Below, one piece after another: positions 7,895 to 15,229 of a DNA stretch of 21,780 nucleotides. The stretch's first letter is position 1. Each line of letters opens with the position of its first letter. Source of the stretch: Candidatus Peregrinibacteria bacterium (GTDB taxonomy: Bacteria; Patescibacteriota; Gracilibacteria; UBA1369; UBA12463). The stretch spans positions 1 through 21,780 of the forward strand of contig JACRIA010000087.1 in NCBI GenBank assembly GCA_016215735.1. The letters run 5' to 3'. Position numbers and translations under genes: made by a program. The notes below the pieces were generated by a model that saw nothing but the letters and a program-made list of their open reading frames with translations, was not told the DNA's origin and searched no databases.

Positions 7895-7923
7895 ATTATA
7901 GCATAATTTACAATAAAAATCAA
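7895..7923 (-). promoter_or_regulatory. Promoter of the 124-aa / 1118-aa gene pair
   Basis: The minus strand reads TTGATT (7918-7923), a 17-nt spacer, and TATAAT (7895-7900) preceded by TGC, making an extended -10. The -35 overlaps the stop codon of the upstream HAD gene, so the block is split into at least two transcription units. Confidence 0.6.
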
Positions 7924-10445
7924 CTCTCCGAAGGCATTAATTTCATCCACTGTTGTTTCCATTCTTCCGCTAAGTATTCGTATCCGGTTCTTCTGACCAG
8001 CAGATTAAATAAATTTTTGTTAAAAAAATCTTGTTTAAGCGGAATTCTGCCATTTTTTGCATATTCAACGTAGAACGAGATATATTGTTTTAGTCTATTT
8101 TTTGCTTTTTCTTCCGATTCTAATATTTCTATTGTTCCTTCTGGATCCGATGTTTTTTGTATACCATACAATATTGCAGAATCTTGTATTCCTTTTAGAA
8201 ACATTTTTTTGATAAGGAGAAATACTTTTGTTTTTCTAAACTCCGGCGGCACTTTTGCCGGGTCAACTATCGTACCGCTTATAATGTCCGTTTTCTTAAC
8301 TCTTGGTGTAACCCGTCGCTCCCCGGTTACAGTTGTTTCGTCCAAATGAGCATTCGATTCGAAAACACCATTGAATAAGTCTTCGAAGAAATAGATTGCG
8401 TTTTGATTTGCATATATGGAATCACCGCTATCTATAACCGTACCCTTGTTATCTGGCTGTGTGGCTCTCTTTTGCAATAGATAGCCTGTTTTGTGATCTC
8501 TATAGGGATCTTCGAACCGCTTGTAATTATACATATATGCTCCTCTTATTTTTTTATCAGGATATACGTATTCCAACATCGTCTGTGTACTGCCTTGCAG
8601 GCCGCTATCCGCTATGATGATTTTGTCTGCATTAAAAAATCCCAGACTTTTTAAATAAATATCAAGCTTTTCTTTATATTCTTTAGATTCTTCGGCTGAA
8701 TATCTTAATGGTTTTTTCTTTTCTCCCTGATCATAGCCAATTTGATATTCACATCCGATATCCCTTAATACCTTATCTCTTATGTGTCTTGATATATTGC
8801 AGTAAACAATTTGTTTTTTATCCACGTCCGGATATAGCTGGGGATATTTTGTTAATAGTATTTTCATTGTCATAAACATCGAAATTCCGTCTCTCCCTAA
8901 ACAAACACAAAGAGGTTTTTTGCCTTTCTGCATCTTTTTTAATATACTATCGCAAAATCTTGCTACAATCGGCCCATATATATCTCTAGCTAAATGATAG
9001 GCGTCGGTAGAGGCTTCTTTTACTTCTGGCGTGAGATCTTTTTGCGGCAAACCATTATTCATGAATTCTGTTGCTTTTTCATGCATTTTTGCTCCCCATA
9101 TTTTGTAGTATGTTTTTGTGAATTCTGGCGTTCCTGGTTTAAGCTTGTCTAATCTGGCAAATGCTGATTCTGGAGGGGCGTATAAGCATGCGTTTAGGCC
9201 GGCGTTTTTTGCGCCTAAGTAATCATTATTTTCATTATCACCTATGTGTAAAATTTGGTCGCCTGTCAACTTTAGAGTATTTTTAATGAAATCGAACGCA
9301 CCTGGTATATTTTTATTTTTCGAAAACCCTGTTTCTGAAGAGACATACATGTCATCTATAAAACCAGCAAGTCCTAATTGTTCAATAGTTTGTTTTACAT
9401 GTGCTTGGCTAAAAGGCGTATTTGAATACACAATAATCTTTTTCCCTCGAGTTCTTAATTCACGCAGTACCGTTCTCGCGTGTGCGACTGTCGTGGCGGA
9501 TTTCTGTTCTATTTTATATATACCTTCCTCGATTTCTTTTGTAGCTCTTGATGTTTTTTCGCCATCCCATTTTATTTCTTTTTGCCTTATGATTTCTTCT
9601 ACTATATCCGTAAGTGCCTCGATAGCTCTGAAATCCTTTCCAATCTTGTATGTTTCGTTTTTGTATTGATACCAAATCCCATCTCGTCTTTCACCGCTTC
9701 TTATTTTTGCATATTCTTCAGGGGTTATATCTATACCATAATTATTCAGAATTTCAGACGCATTTTTATACATTTCTTTGTGCCGTTCGTTTGCGGATTT
9801 TGTCCATTCAACCATTGTATCCATGAAATCAAAAGATATTGCTTTGATTTGAGGATTATCATCAATGATTTTTATTATTTGCATAAGATTTTTTATTTCT
9901 TTTGGGATTTCTTTTAGTTCTTGGGTTTCAGATGTTTCTATTGGGCGCGCATCTAAAATTCCGCTCTCTCGGATAAGCTGCAGTATTTTTAATCTTGGCA
10001 TCATAGAATAGCGGGGGCCGCCGTTTGTCCTTTTTGGCCATTTATCTAAAGATTTAACACCCTCCTGTATTTTTCGAAGTATTTTTAATGCGGCGTCAAT
10101 TTCTTGGATGATTTCTGGATTTATTTTGTTTATTTCGCCTTTGCCGGCAGTAAAATACAAAACTACGTCTAATGCTGTTACCAGATCGAGGGATTCTTTT
10201 TTTCTTTCAAAAATATTAATGGCTGTTAATAGGATTTCTCTAGCCTCTCGGCTGTCATTTGTTATTTTTAAGATTTTAGCTAGATTCGGATTGTATGTTT
10301 GTATGTATGAATATTCCTTGGCTAGATTTTCTTTTGCAGCTTTGTCGCCGCGCTCTTCGAGTCTAGCGATAGCGCTAGCAAGGATGCTTACGCCTTCTTT
10401 GTAAACCATTTCGATCGAATCATATTTTTGTCTTTCTATTTCCAT
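7920..10445 (-). CDS. COG5610-like HAD hydrolase with N-terminal helical and C-terminal RDG domains
   Basis: 841 aa in three parts. Residues 1-195 are helical with no recognised domain. Residues ~200-425 are a HAD phosphohydrolase-like domain: motif I FDFMDT (Asp206; the usual second Asp at +2 is Met208, with Asp209 one further), motif II Ser341 in VYSNTP, motif III Lys376 or Lys378 in FSKNKN, motif IV GDNENND (Asp403, Asp408). Residues ~480-720 hold LGRDG (518-520) and ADSGLQGS (Asp613), patterns I associate with COG5610 proteins, which join an FDxxDT HAD domain to an LxRDG/DxGxxG module. COG5610 members are often found near polysaccharide genes; none are here. The substrate is unknown. It follows the 112-aa gene after a 15-nt gap. 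The HAD call is firm; the C-terminal module is likely. Confidence 0.8.
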   Translation of the reverse strand: MEIERQKYDSIEMVYKEGVSILASAIARLEERGDKAAKENLAKEYSYIQTYNPNLAKILKITNDSREAREILLTAINIFERKKESLDLVTALDVVLYFTAGKGEINKINPEIIQEIDAALKILRKIQEGVKSLDKWPKRTNGGPRYSMMPRLKILQLIRESGILDARPIETSETQELKEIPKEIKNLMQIIKIIDDNPQIKAISFDFMDTMVEWTKSANERHKEMYKNASEILNNYGIDITPEEYAKIRSGERRDGIWYQYKNETYKIGKDFRAIEALTDIVEEIIRQKEIKWDGEKTSRATKEIEEGIYKIEQKSATTVAHARTVLRELRTRGKKIIVYSNTPFSQAHVKQTIEQLGLAGFIDDMYVSSETGFSKNKNIPGAFDFIKNTLKLTGDQILHIGDNENNDYLGAKNAGLNACLYAPPESAFARLDKLKPGTPEFTKTYYKIWGAKMHEKATEFMNNGLPQKDLTPEVKEASTDAYHLARDIYGPIVARFCDSILKKMQKGKKPLCVCLGRDGISMFMTMKILLTKYPQLYPDVDKKQIVYCNISRHIRDKVLRDIGCEYQIGYDQGEKKKPLRYSAEESKEYKEKLDIYLKSLGFFNADKIIIADSGLQGSTQTMLEYVYPDKKIRGAYMYNYKRFEDPYRDHKTGYLLQKRATQPDNKGTVIDSGDSIYANQNAIYFFEDLFNGVFESNAHLDETTVTGERRVTPRVKKTDIISGTIVDPAKVPPEFRKTKVFLLIKKMFLKGIQDSAILYGIQKTSDPEGTIEILESEEKAKNRLKQYISFYVEYAKNGRIPLKQDFFNKNLFNLLVRRTGYEYLAEEWKQQWMKLMPSES

Positions 10446-10460
10446 GTTTGCATAGAAAAA

Positions 10461-10799
10461 TTATTCTTCGGCGTTTAAAATCCATTCGGTTAAAAGATCA
10501 ATAGATTTTTCTTCATCCTTCATCTCCGCGATATAGTCGAGACATTTGCTTTCCGAAATATCTCGCTGAATTTTTTTAACTAAATCTGCAAAATAGAGCT
10601 GAACTAATTTGAAATCTTCCCCTATTTTTTCTTTAAGCTGGATGAATTTCTTTTCGATATATTCTGCCGGTGAAATTGTTTTTTCAGCTGGCTCTAAATT
10701 GTATTTGACTGCTAAATTTATGAGATTTTGCCAGATTTCATCCTCCCTATTTTCGTATTTTGTATCTTTTAAGATACTTTTTAATGAAATTACGTCCAT
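10461..10799 (-). CDS. Small acidic helical protein, function unknown
   Basis: A 112-aa soluble protein, rich in Glu/Lys/Asp/Ile, with helices throughout: EDEIWQNLINLAVKYNL, SPAEYIEKKFIQLKEKIG, KLVQLYFADLVKKIQRDI, KSIDLLTEWILNAEE. No signal peptide, membrane span or known motif. It is the first gene of the minus-strand block, with a strong promoter 22 nt before the ATG at 10799, and is followed after 15 nt by the COG5610-like gene. The tight spacing suggests they act together. I do not recognise the family. Confidence 0.72.
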   Translation of the reverse strand: MDVISLKSILKDTKYENREDEIWQNLINLAVKYNLEPAEKTISPAEYIEKKFIQLKEKIGEDFKLVQLYFADLVKKIQRDISESKCLDYIAEMKDEEKSIDLLTEWILNAEE

Positions 10800-10820
10800 T
10801 TTGTTTGTTTATATTTATAA

Positions 10821-10849
10821 ATTATAACATATTTATGTTAAAATGACAA
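10821..10849 (-). promoter_or_regulatory. Promoter of the minus-strand block
   Basis: The minus strand reads TTGTCA (10844-10849), a 17-nt spacer and a perfect TATAAT (10821-10826). The predicted transcript starts near 10814, leaving a leader of about 15 nt. It diverges from the malic enzyme gene. On the plus strand only a weak ATGACA-16-TAAAAT (10843-10870) is visible for that gene. Confidence 0.65.
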
Positions 10850-10896
10850 ATAATTGCGCGATGGTAAAATCTTTCGTTTTCTGTTAGATTGTTGCC

Positions 10897-12030
10897 ATGG
10901 TTAACGTCTACCAAAAATCCCTTTCTCTTCACCGCAAACTCCGCGGAAAGCTCGAAACAACGCTCAAAACTCCGCTCCGCACAAAGATTGATTTGAGCCT
11001 TGTTTATACGCCGGGCGTTGCTGAACCGTGTAGACAGATTGCGAAACGGCCGGCTGATATTTATAAGTATACGATCAAAAAAAACACGATTGCTGTGATC
11101 ACAGACGGCACTGCGATTTTGGGTTTGGGCAATATCGGGCCTGCTGCAGGTTTGCCTGTGATGGAAGGGAAATGCTGTCTTTTTAAGAAATTTGGCGGAG
11201 TTAATGCGTTTCCGATTTGCATTCAGGCAAAGTCGCCGGCGGAATTCATAAAAACTGTGAAAAATATTTCTGTTGGATTCGGCGGAATAAATTTGGAAGA
11301 TATTGGAGCGCCGCATTGTTTTGAAATCGAACGGACATTAATTCGCGAACTTGATATTCCTGTTTTTCATGATGACCAGCACGGCACAGCGGTTGTTGTT
11401 TTGGCTGGATTAATTAATGCTTTGTGGCTTGCGAAAAGAGAAATCTCGTCAGCAAAAATTGTGATTCTCGGCGCTGGCGCCGCGGGGCTTTCTATTGCTG
11501 AATTACTTTATGAATACGGCGCGAAAAATATTTTGATTGTTGATACAAAAGGGATTATTTACGAGGGCCGCGAGCACATGGATTCTGAAAAAACGCGGCT
11601 CGCGCAGATGACTAATCCGCGCAAAATTTACGGCAGCTTGACTGACGCGATGTACGGCGCGAATGTTTTTATAGGTGTTTCGCGAGGCGGGCTTGTAAAA
11701 CCCGAAATGATAAAAATGATGGATAATGACCCGATTGTTTTCACGATGGCGAATCCGGAGCCGGAAATTATGCCTGAAGAAGCGAAAAAAGCCGGCGCGT
11801 ATATTATCGCGACTGGCAGGAGCGATTTTCCAAATCAAATAAATAATGTTCTTGGATTTCCTGGGATTTTCAGAGGTGCGCTTGATAAAGGCATCAAAAA
11901 ATTTACGAATGAAATGTTTATACGCGCGGCTGAGGCGCTTGCAAAATGCATGAAAAATCCGACTCCTGAAAAAATTATTCCAGATCCGTTTGACCCGAAA
12001 GCGCATAAGGCGGTCGCACGAGCAATTTAG
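10897..12030 (+). CDS. NAD-type malic enzyme (oxaloacetate-decarboxylating malate dehydrogenase)
   Basis: Catalyses malate + NAD(P)+ to pyruvate + CO2 + NAD(P)H in the cytoplasm. The N-terminal malic domain shows LVYTPGVAEPC with the catalytic Tyr, ITDGTAILGLGNIGP, MEGKCCLFKKFGGVNAFP with the catalytic Lys, and metal ligands in NLEDIGAP and FHDDQHGTA. The NAD domain has VILGAGAAGLSIAELL. The Asp in ILIVDTKG at the end of the second strand favours NAD over NADP (inference). Downstream are MANPEPEIMPEEA and FPNQINNVLGFPGIFRGAL. At 377 aa it is a short single-module form. The frame stops abruptly after DPKAHKAVARAI, where family members usually carry another 10-20 residues, and a GGGGACGGGGGC repeat begins right after the TAG. 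The ATG at 10897 is the only sensible start. Confidence 0.95.
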   Translation: MVNVYQKSLSLHRKLRGKLETTLKTPLRTKIDLSLVYTPGVAEPCRQIAKRPADIYKYTIKKNTIAVITDGTAILGLGNIGPAAGLPVMEGKCCLFKKFGGVNAFPICIQAKSPAEFIKTVKNISVGFGGINLEDIGAPHCFEIERTLIRELDIPVFHDDQHGTAVVVLAGLINALWLAKREISSAKIVILGAGAAGLSIAELLYEYGAKNILIVDTKGIIYEGREHMDSEKTRLAQMTNPRKIYGSLTDAMYGANVFIGVSRGGLVKPEMIKMMDNDPIVFTMANPEPEIMPEEAKKAGAYIIATGRSDFPNQINNVLGFPGIFRGALDKGIKKFTNEMFIRAAEALAKCMKNPTPEKIIPDPFDPKAHKAVARAI

Positions 12031-12042
12031 GGGGACGGGGGC
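12031..12042 (+). repeat. GGGGACGG-family dispersed repeat, copy 4 (abuts malic enzyme stop)
   Basis: The sequence GGGGACGGGGGC begins at the base after the TAG stop of the malic enzyme gene. Nearby, 12051-12063 reads GGGACTTGGTCCC, an imperfect palindrome that may be part of the same element. Confidence 0.6.
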
Positions 12043-12127
12043 AGATTTTTGGGACTTGGTCCCGAGGATTTAATCTTTTGTTTAGATTTTTTTAATGTGC
12101 TCTACTTTAAAATTGCGCATGTATTGT

Positions 12128-12156
12128 TTGACAAAACATTTATGGCCATATATACT
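12128..12156 (+). promoter_or_regulatory. Strong sigma70 promoter upstream of the NYN gene
   Basis: Consensus TTGACA (12128-12133), a 17-nt spacer and TATACT (12151-12156). Predicted transcription start is near 12163, 76 nt before the NYN-gene ATG. A terminator hairpin lies between the two. Confidence 0.65.
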
Positions 12157-12189
12157 GGAAATAGTAGAAATTCTACATTACTTAACCCC

Positions 12190-12227
12190 CCCCGTATGCC
12201 GCCTTATGGCGCCAGCGGGGTTTTTTT
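12190..12227 (+). terminator. Intrinsic terminator between promoter and NYN gene
   Basis: The outer stem CCCCG/CGGGG (12190-12194 with 12216-12220) and inner stem CGCC-TTAT-GGCG (12200-12211) are separated by an imperfect internal loop, then seven T (12221-12227). It ends transcripts from the promoter at 12128 after about 65 nt. It either releases a short RNA or acts as an attenuator for the NYN-yebC unit. It could also end stray malic-enzyme transcripts. Confidence 0.65.
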
Positions 12228-12238
12228 ATACATCAATT

Positions 12239-12793
12239 ATGAATAACTTGGAACGTGTCTGTATTTATATAGATGGCTCAAATTTATATAACAGCCTAAA
12301 AAATAACGGCTGCGCTGACATGAAATTTGATTTCGGCGGTTTTGCAAGATCATTTGTTGGAAATAGAAAATTGCAAGAAGCAAAATATTATATCGGGGAG
12401 ATCATATCCTTTCCCGATGATGATAAAAGCATGAGACTGCGCAGACATCAGCGGATGCTGTTTGAGAAACTCAAAAAAATGGGATTTTATATAATAAAAG
12501 GCCAACTTCTAAAAATCGGCAATGTATTTATTGAAAAAGGCGTTGATGTGAAAATAGCAATTGATATGGTTGAAGGCGCATATGAAGACAGATATGACAG
12601 CGCTATTTTGATAACTTCTGACGGCGATCTTGCTCCCGCCATCGAGATGGTTGTGAGGAAAAACAAAAAAGTTGAGATTGTGGGATTTGAAAATCGCTTC
12701 TCTTATGCGTTAATGCAAAAAGCGAGTATTTATCATTCTGTGAAAAGCTCTGACTTGCAAAAATTTGTTTCTGGTATAATGGGTTCGCATTAA
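12239..12793 (+). CDS. NYN-domain (LabA/DUF88-like) predicted ribonuclease
   Basis: 184 aa from the ATG at 12239. The frame is open upstream to 12095, but that part covers the promoter and terminator and has no conserved sequence. The start chosen is the Met just before the NYN core. PIN-like NYN acidic residues are visible: VCIYIDGSNLYNSL near the N-terminus, KGVDVKIAIDM in the middle, and AILITSDGDLAPAIEM with the conserved DGD. These coordinate metal in the family, which acts on RNA; the substrate here is unknown. The C-terminal KKVEIVGFENRFSYALMQKA completes the fold. The yebC start is 10 nt downstream, so the two are probably one operon. No Shine-Dalgarno is seen, and U-rich terminator sequence lies 11 nt before the ATG. 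Confidence 0.88.
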   Translation: MNNLERVCIYIDGSNLYNSLKNNGCADMKFDFGGFARSFVGNRKLQEAKYYIGEIISFPDDDKSMRLRRHQRMLFEKLKKMGFYIIKGQLLKIGNVFIEKGVDVKIAIDMVEGAYEDRYDSAILITSDGDLAPAIEMVVRKNKKVEIVGFENRFSYALMQKASIYHSVKSSDLQKFVSGIMGSH

Positions 12794-12803
12794 AAAATCA
12801 GCG

Positions 12804-13574
12804 ATGTCCGGTCATTCCAAATGGAAACAAATCAAGCATAAAAAAGGCGCGGCTGATGTTAAAAAAGGTGCGATGTTTTCAAAATACAGCCGCATGATTG
12901 AAATTGCTGCGCAGAAAGCTGGAGGTGATCCGAATATGAATCCGTCGCTTAAACAAGCCATAGATAAGGCTAGGTCAGATTGCAATATGCCGAATGCGAA
13001 TATTGAACGAGCAATTAAAAAAGGAACCGGCGAATTAAAAGAAGGCAATATCGTGGAGGAAGCGATGTACGAAGGTTTTGGACCTGAAGGCGTTGCTTTT
13101 TATATACAAACCGCGACTGACAATAAAAATCGGACTATAAATTCCATTAAAACTTCTTTGGAAAAACACGGCGGACACCTTGGCTCTGCTGGAAGTATTG
13201 GCTGGATGTTCAAACAGGTTGGATATATTTCATTTAGCGCTGCTGGCCAAAATATCGAAGAGGTTGAATTAAAAGCAATTGATGCAGGCGCGAGCGACGT
13301 GAAAAGCGACGGCGAGACAATTGAAATTTATACCTCACCAGCACAATTAATGCAGGTTAAGAAAAATCTTGAAGCAGTTGGGCTGCATGCAACCAGCGCT
13401 GAACTAACATTTATAGCAACGAATATTGTAAAAATAACTGATGCGGAAAAAGCGCGCAAAATTTTAAACCTTGTGGATATACTTGAGGAAAATGAAGATG
13501 TTGTGAATGTGTACAGCAATTTTGATATGGATGCTTCTGTAATGGAACAAATTGAAAGCACGGCTGGCAATTAA
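12804..13574 (+). CDS. yebC: YebC/PmpR (TACO1) family protein
   Basis: A 256-aa full-length member of the widespread YebC family, long annotated as transcriptional regulator. Homologues including mitochondrial TACO1 have been tied to translation of difficult (proline-rich) sequences. It has the hallmark N-terminus SGHSKWKQIKHKKGAAD, then GGDPNMNPSLKQAIDKAR, MPNANIERAIKKGTGE, YEGFGPEGVAFYI, TDNKNRT and GGHLGSAGSIGWMF. Three domains are all present. The ATG at 12804 gives the expected MSGHSKW start. It follows the NYN gene by 10 nt, and its TAA stop directly abuts, with no spacer, the stop of the convergent DHH gene. Confidence 0.96.
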   Translation: MSGHSKWKQIKHKKGAADVKKGAMFSKYSRMIEIAAQKAGGDPNMNPSLKQAIDKARSDCNMPNANIERAIKKGTGELKEGNIVEEAMYEGFGPEGVAFYIQTATDNKNRTINSIKTSLEKHGGHLGSAGSIGWMFKQVGYISFSAAGQNIEEVELKAIDAGASDVKSDGETIEIYTSPAQLMQVKKNLEAVGLHATSAELTFIATNIVKITDAEKARKILNLVDILEENEDVVNVYSNFDMDASVMEQIESTAGN

Positions 13575-15113
13575 TTATTCTTCAAATCTGTATTTCGGCC
13601 CTGAATCTTCTTCTGCTGTTTTCTCTGCTTCTTCATCTGTGATTTCGTTTTCGGTTTTCAGCTCCGGCTCCGTGGTTTGGGTTGGAATTTCCGGCGCAGG
13701 AGCGAAAGTTTGTTCTGATTTTGGTTTTCTTCCGCGTTTCCGTTTTGTTGGTGAAGATTCTGCTGGCGTCGAGGGTTCTGCTTGCGTTATTGAAGTTGCG
13801 TCCGGCGCAGCTTCTATTGGCGCGGCTTCTGCTGATGTTTCGATTTCTGGCTCAGCGGCTGCGGCGGGTGCCGCGATTTCCGGTTCCAATGGAACTTCGT
13901 GTTCTATTTCATATTTATAAGACGCGGCTGTTGTTTCGCTATTTTCTTCAACAATATTGAGTCTGTTTGCCTGAAATTCTTTTATTTTATCAATGACATA
14001 TTCATAAACTTTTTCAAAGTCCGCGTTTTTGATTTTGAATCCTGCTGCGCGAGCATGACCGCCTCCTCCAAATATTGCGGCAATCTCATTCGCGTCAACA
14101 GACGGATTCGTTGTCCTAATACTTCCTGAAATTAAACCCGCGGATTTTTCTTTCAAAAGCAAAACAACTTCTGCGCCCGGCGCATTTGAAAGCAAATCGT
14201 CAATAATTTCTCCAACCTCTTCTTCATTGCTCCCTGTGTCTTTAAAATCTTTCTGCGTCACTACAGACCAGACAAATTTGTATTTTTCGTCAATTTGAAT
14301 TTTGCTGAGCACTCTGCCCCAAAGTTTAAGAGTGCTTAGCGGTTTTGTTTTGTAAATTTTCTGGATAATCTCCTGCTGGCGGCCGCCTTTCGCGACCAAA
14401 TACGCCGCGACATCAAAACTTTTTGGCGTTGTGTTCGCGTTCTGGAAACTTCCTGTGTCCGTGATAATTCCGGCAAGCAGAAGCGTCGCGATATCGTCAT
14501 CAAGCAAAATTTGGCCGGTAGATTTTTCAAGTTCTTCAATAATCGGAATTAAAAGTTCTGTTGTGGAAGAAGCCATATAATCAACATAATTCACGCGTCC
14601 GAATTGTTCATTCGAAATGTGATGATCAATATTTATAACCGGCACCTGATTAAACATGTCAATATTATCTTCATAAAGATGGCCAAGCTGTTCAACCGCA
14701 GCTGTATCAACTGTAATCACGAGATCATATTTTTCGGGTCCGTAATTAAATGAAATATTTTTTGAGGAAAAACGGCCTCCTTTCGGCGAAATTACGATGT
14801 TTGTTTTATCGTCTTCTATTAAACTTTTTATATTTGCGATTTTTGTTTTGCTGCAGTCTAGCGTGATAATGAAATCTTTTGAAGCTGTGACTTTGTCGCT
14901 GATCGCGCCTATGGCAGGCAAAAAATCATAAATATCAGGAATCGGATCCATTGCTGCGACTGTTGTTTCTTTGCCGAGTTTTTTTAGAATAAGATAAAGC
15001 GACAGCGCGCTGCCGATTGAATCTCCATCAGCCGGAGACGACGGCATTATGAGAATTCTGCCGCTCTTTTTAATTAATTCTACGATTTGTTTTTTGGTTG
15101 ATTCTGACGCCAT
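13575..15113 (-). CDS. DHH/DHHA1 phosphoesterase (NrnA-like) with long C-terminal tail
   Basis: 512 aa, much longer than the ~320-aa NrnA nanoRNase/pAp-phosphatase. The DHH domain has SSPADGDSIGS (25-35), ITLD (Asp86), VITVDTA (Asp136), INIDHHIS (163-165) and the STTELL segment. The DHHA1 domain ends in GGGGHARAAGFKI (~350). The first metal-binding His of the usual HxxPDxD is Ser25, with Asp29 and Asp31 kept; from memory, CPR members often vary here. Residues ~405-512 are a disordered Ala/Pro/Glu/Thr tail with a basic patch KRKRGRKPK (~455-463) that resembles an AT-hook core. Likely role: hydrolysis of short oligonucleotides or a cyclic dinucleotide product. The ATG at 15113 is 25 nt from a good promoter. 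It converges on yebC with zero spacing. Confidence 0.85.
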   Translation of the reverse strand: MASESTKKQIVELIKKSGRILIMPSSPADGDSIGSALSLYLILKKLGKETTVAAMDPIPDIYDFLPAIGAISDKVTASKDFIITLDCSKTKIANIKSLIEDDKTNIVISPKGGRFSSKNISFNYGPEKYDLVITVDTAAVEQLGHLYEDNIDMFNQVPVINIDHHISNEQFGRVNYVDYMASSTTELLIPIIEELEKSTGQILLDDDIATLLLAGIITDTGSFQNANTTPKSFDVAAYLVAKGGRQQEIIQKIYKTKPLSTLKLWGRVLSKIQIDEKYKFVWSVVTQKDFKDTGSNEEEVGEIIDDLLSNAPGAEVVLLLKEKSAGLISGSIRTTNPSVDANEIAAIFGGGGHARAAGFKIKNADFEKVYEYVIDKIKEFQANRLNIVEENSETTAASYKYEIEHEVPLEPEIAAPAAAAEPEIETSAEAAPIEAAPDATSITQAEPSTPAESSPTKRKRGRKPKSEQTFAPAPEIPTQTTEPELKTENEITDEEAEKTAEEDSGPKYRFEE

Positions 15114-15145
15114 TTATTGATTTGATAACAAAAATGTATCTTTAT

Positions 15146-15174
15146 ATAATAATATATTTTGGGTAATTAGTCAA
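15146..15174 (-). promoter_or_regulatory. Promoter of the DHH phosphoesterase gene
   Basis: The minus strand reads TTGACT (15169-15174), a 17-nt spacer and TATTAT (15146-15151). Predicted transcription start is near 15139, 25 nt before the ATG. It lies between recJ and the DHH gene, so the two are probably separate units. Confidence 0.55.
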
Positions 15175-15229
15175 GTATTAACCTCGGACGGAAAATAAGG
15201 TGAAATATTAGCAAAGAAGGGAATAGAAA

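Noticed and set aside
12163..12175. Palindrome GTAGAAATTCTAC, similar to Cas12a repeat words
   Set aside because: The order of the arms is GTAGA...TCTAC, the reverse of the Cas12a repeat hairpin (TCTAC...GTAGA). It occurs once, and there is no spacer array or cas gene.
12095..12238. 48-residue N-terminal extension of the NYN protein
   Set aside because: It would translate through the promoter and terminator, has Cys/Pro-rich non-conserved sequence, and the Met at 12239 sits right before the NYN core.
13552..13960. Plus-strand open frames rich in Ser/Ala/Val
   Set aside because: They are shadows of the low-complexity tail of the DHH protein.
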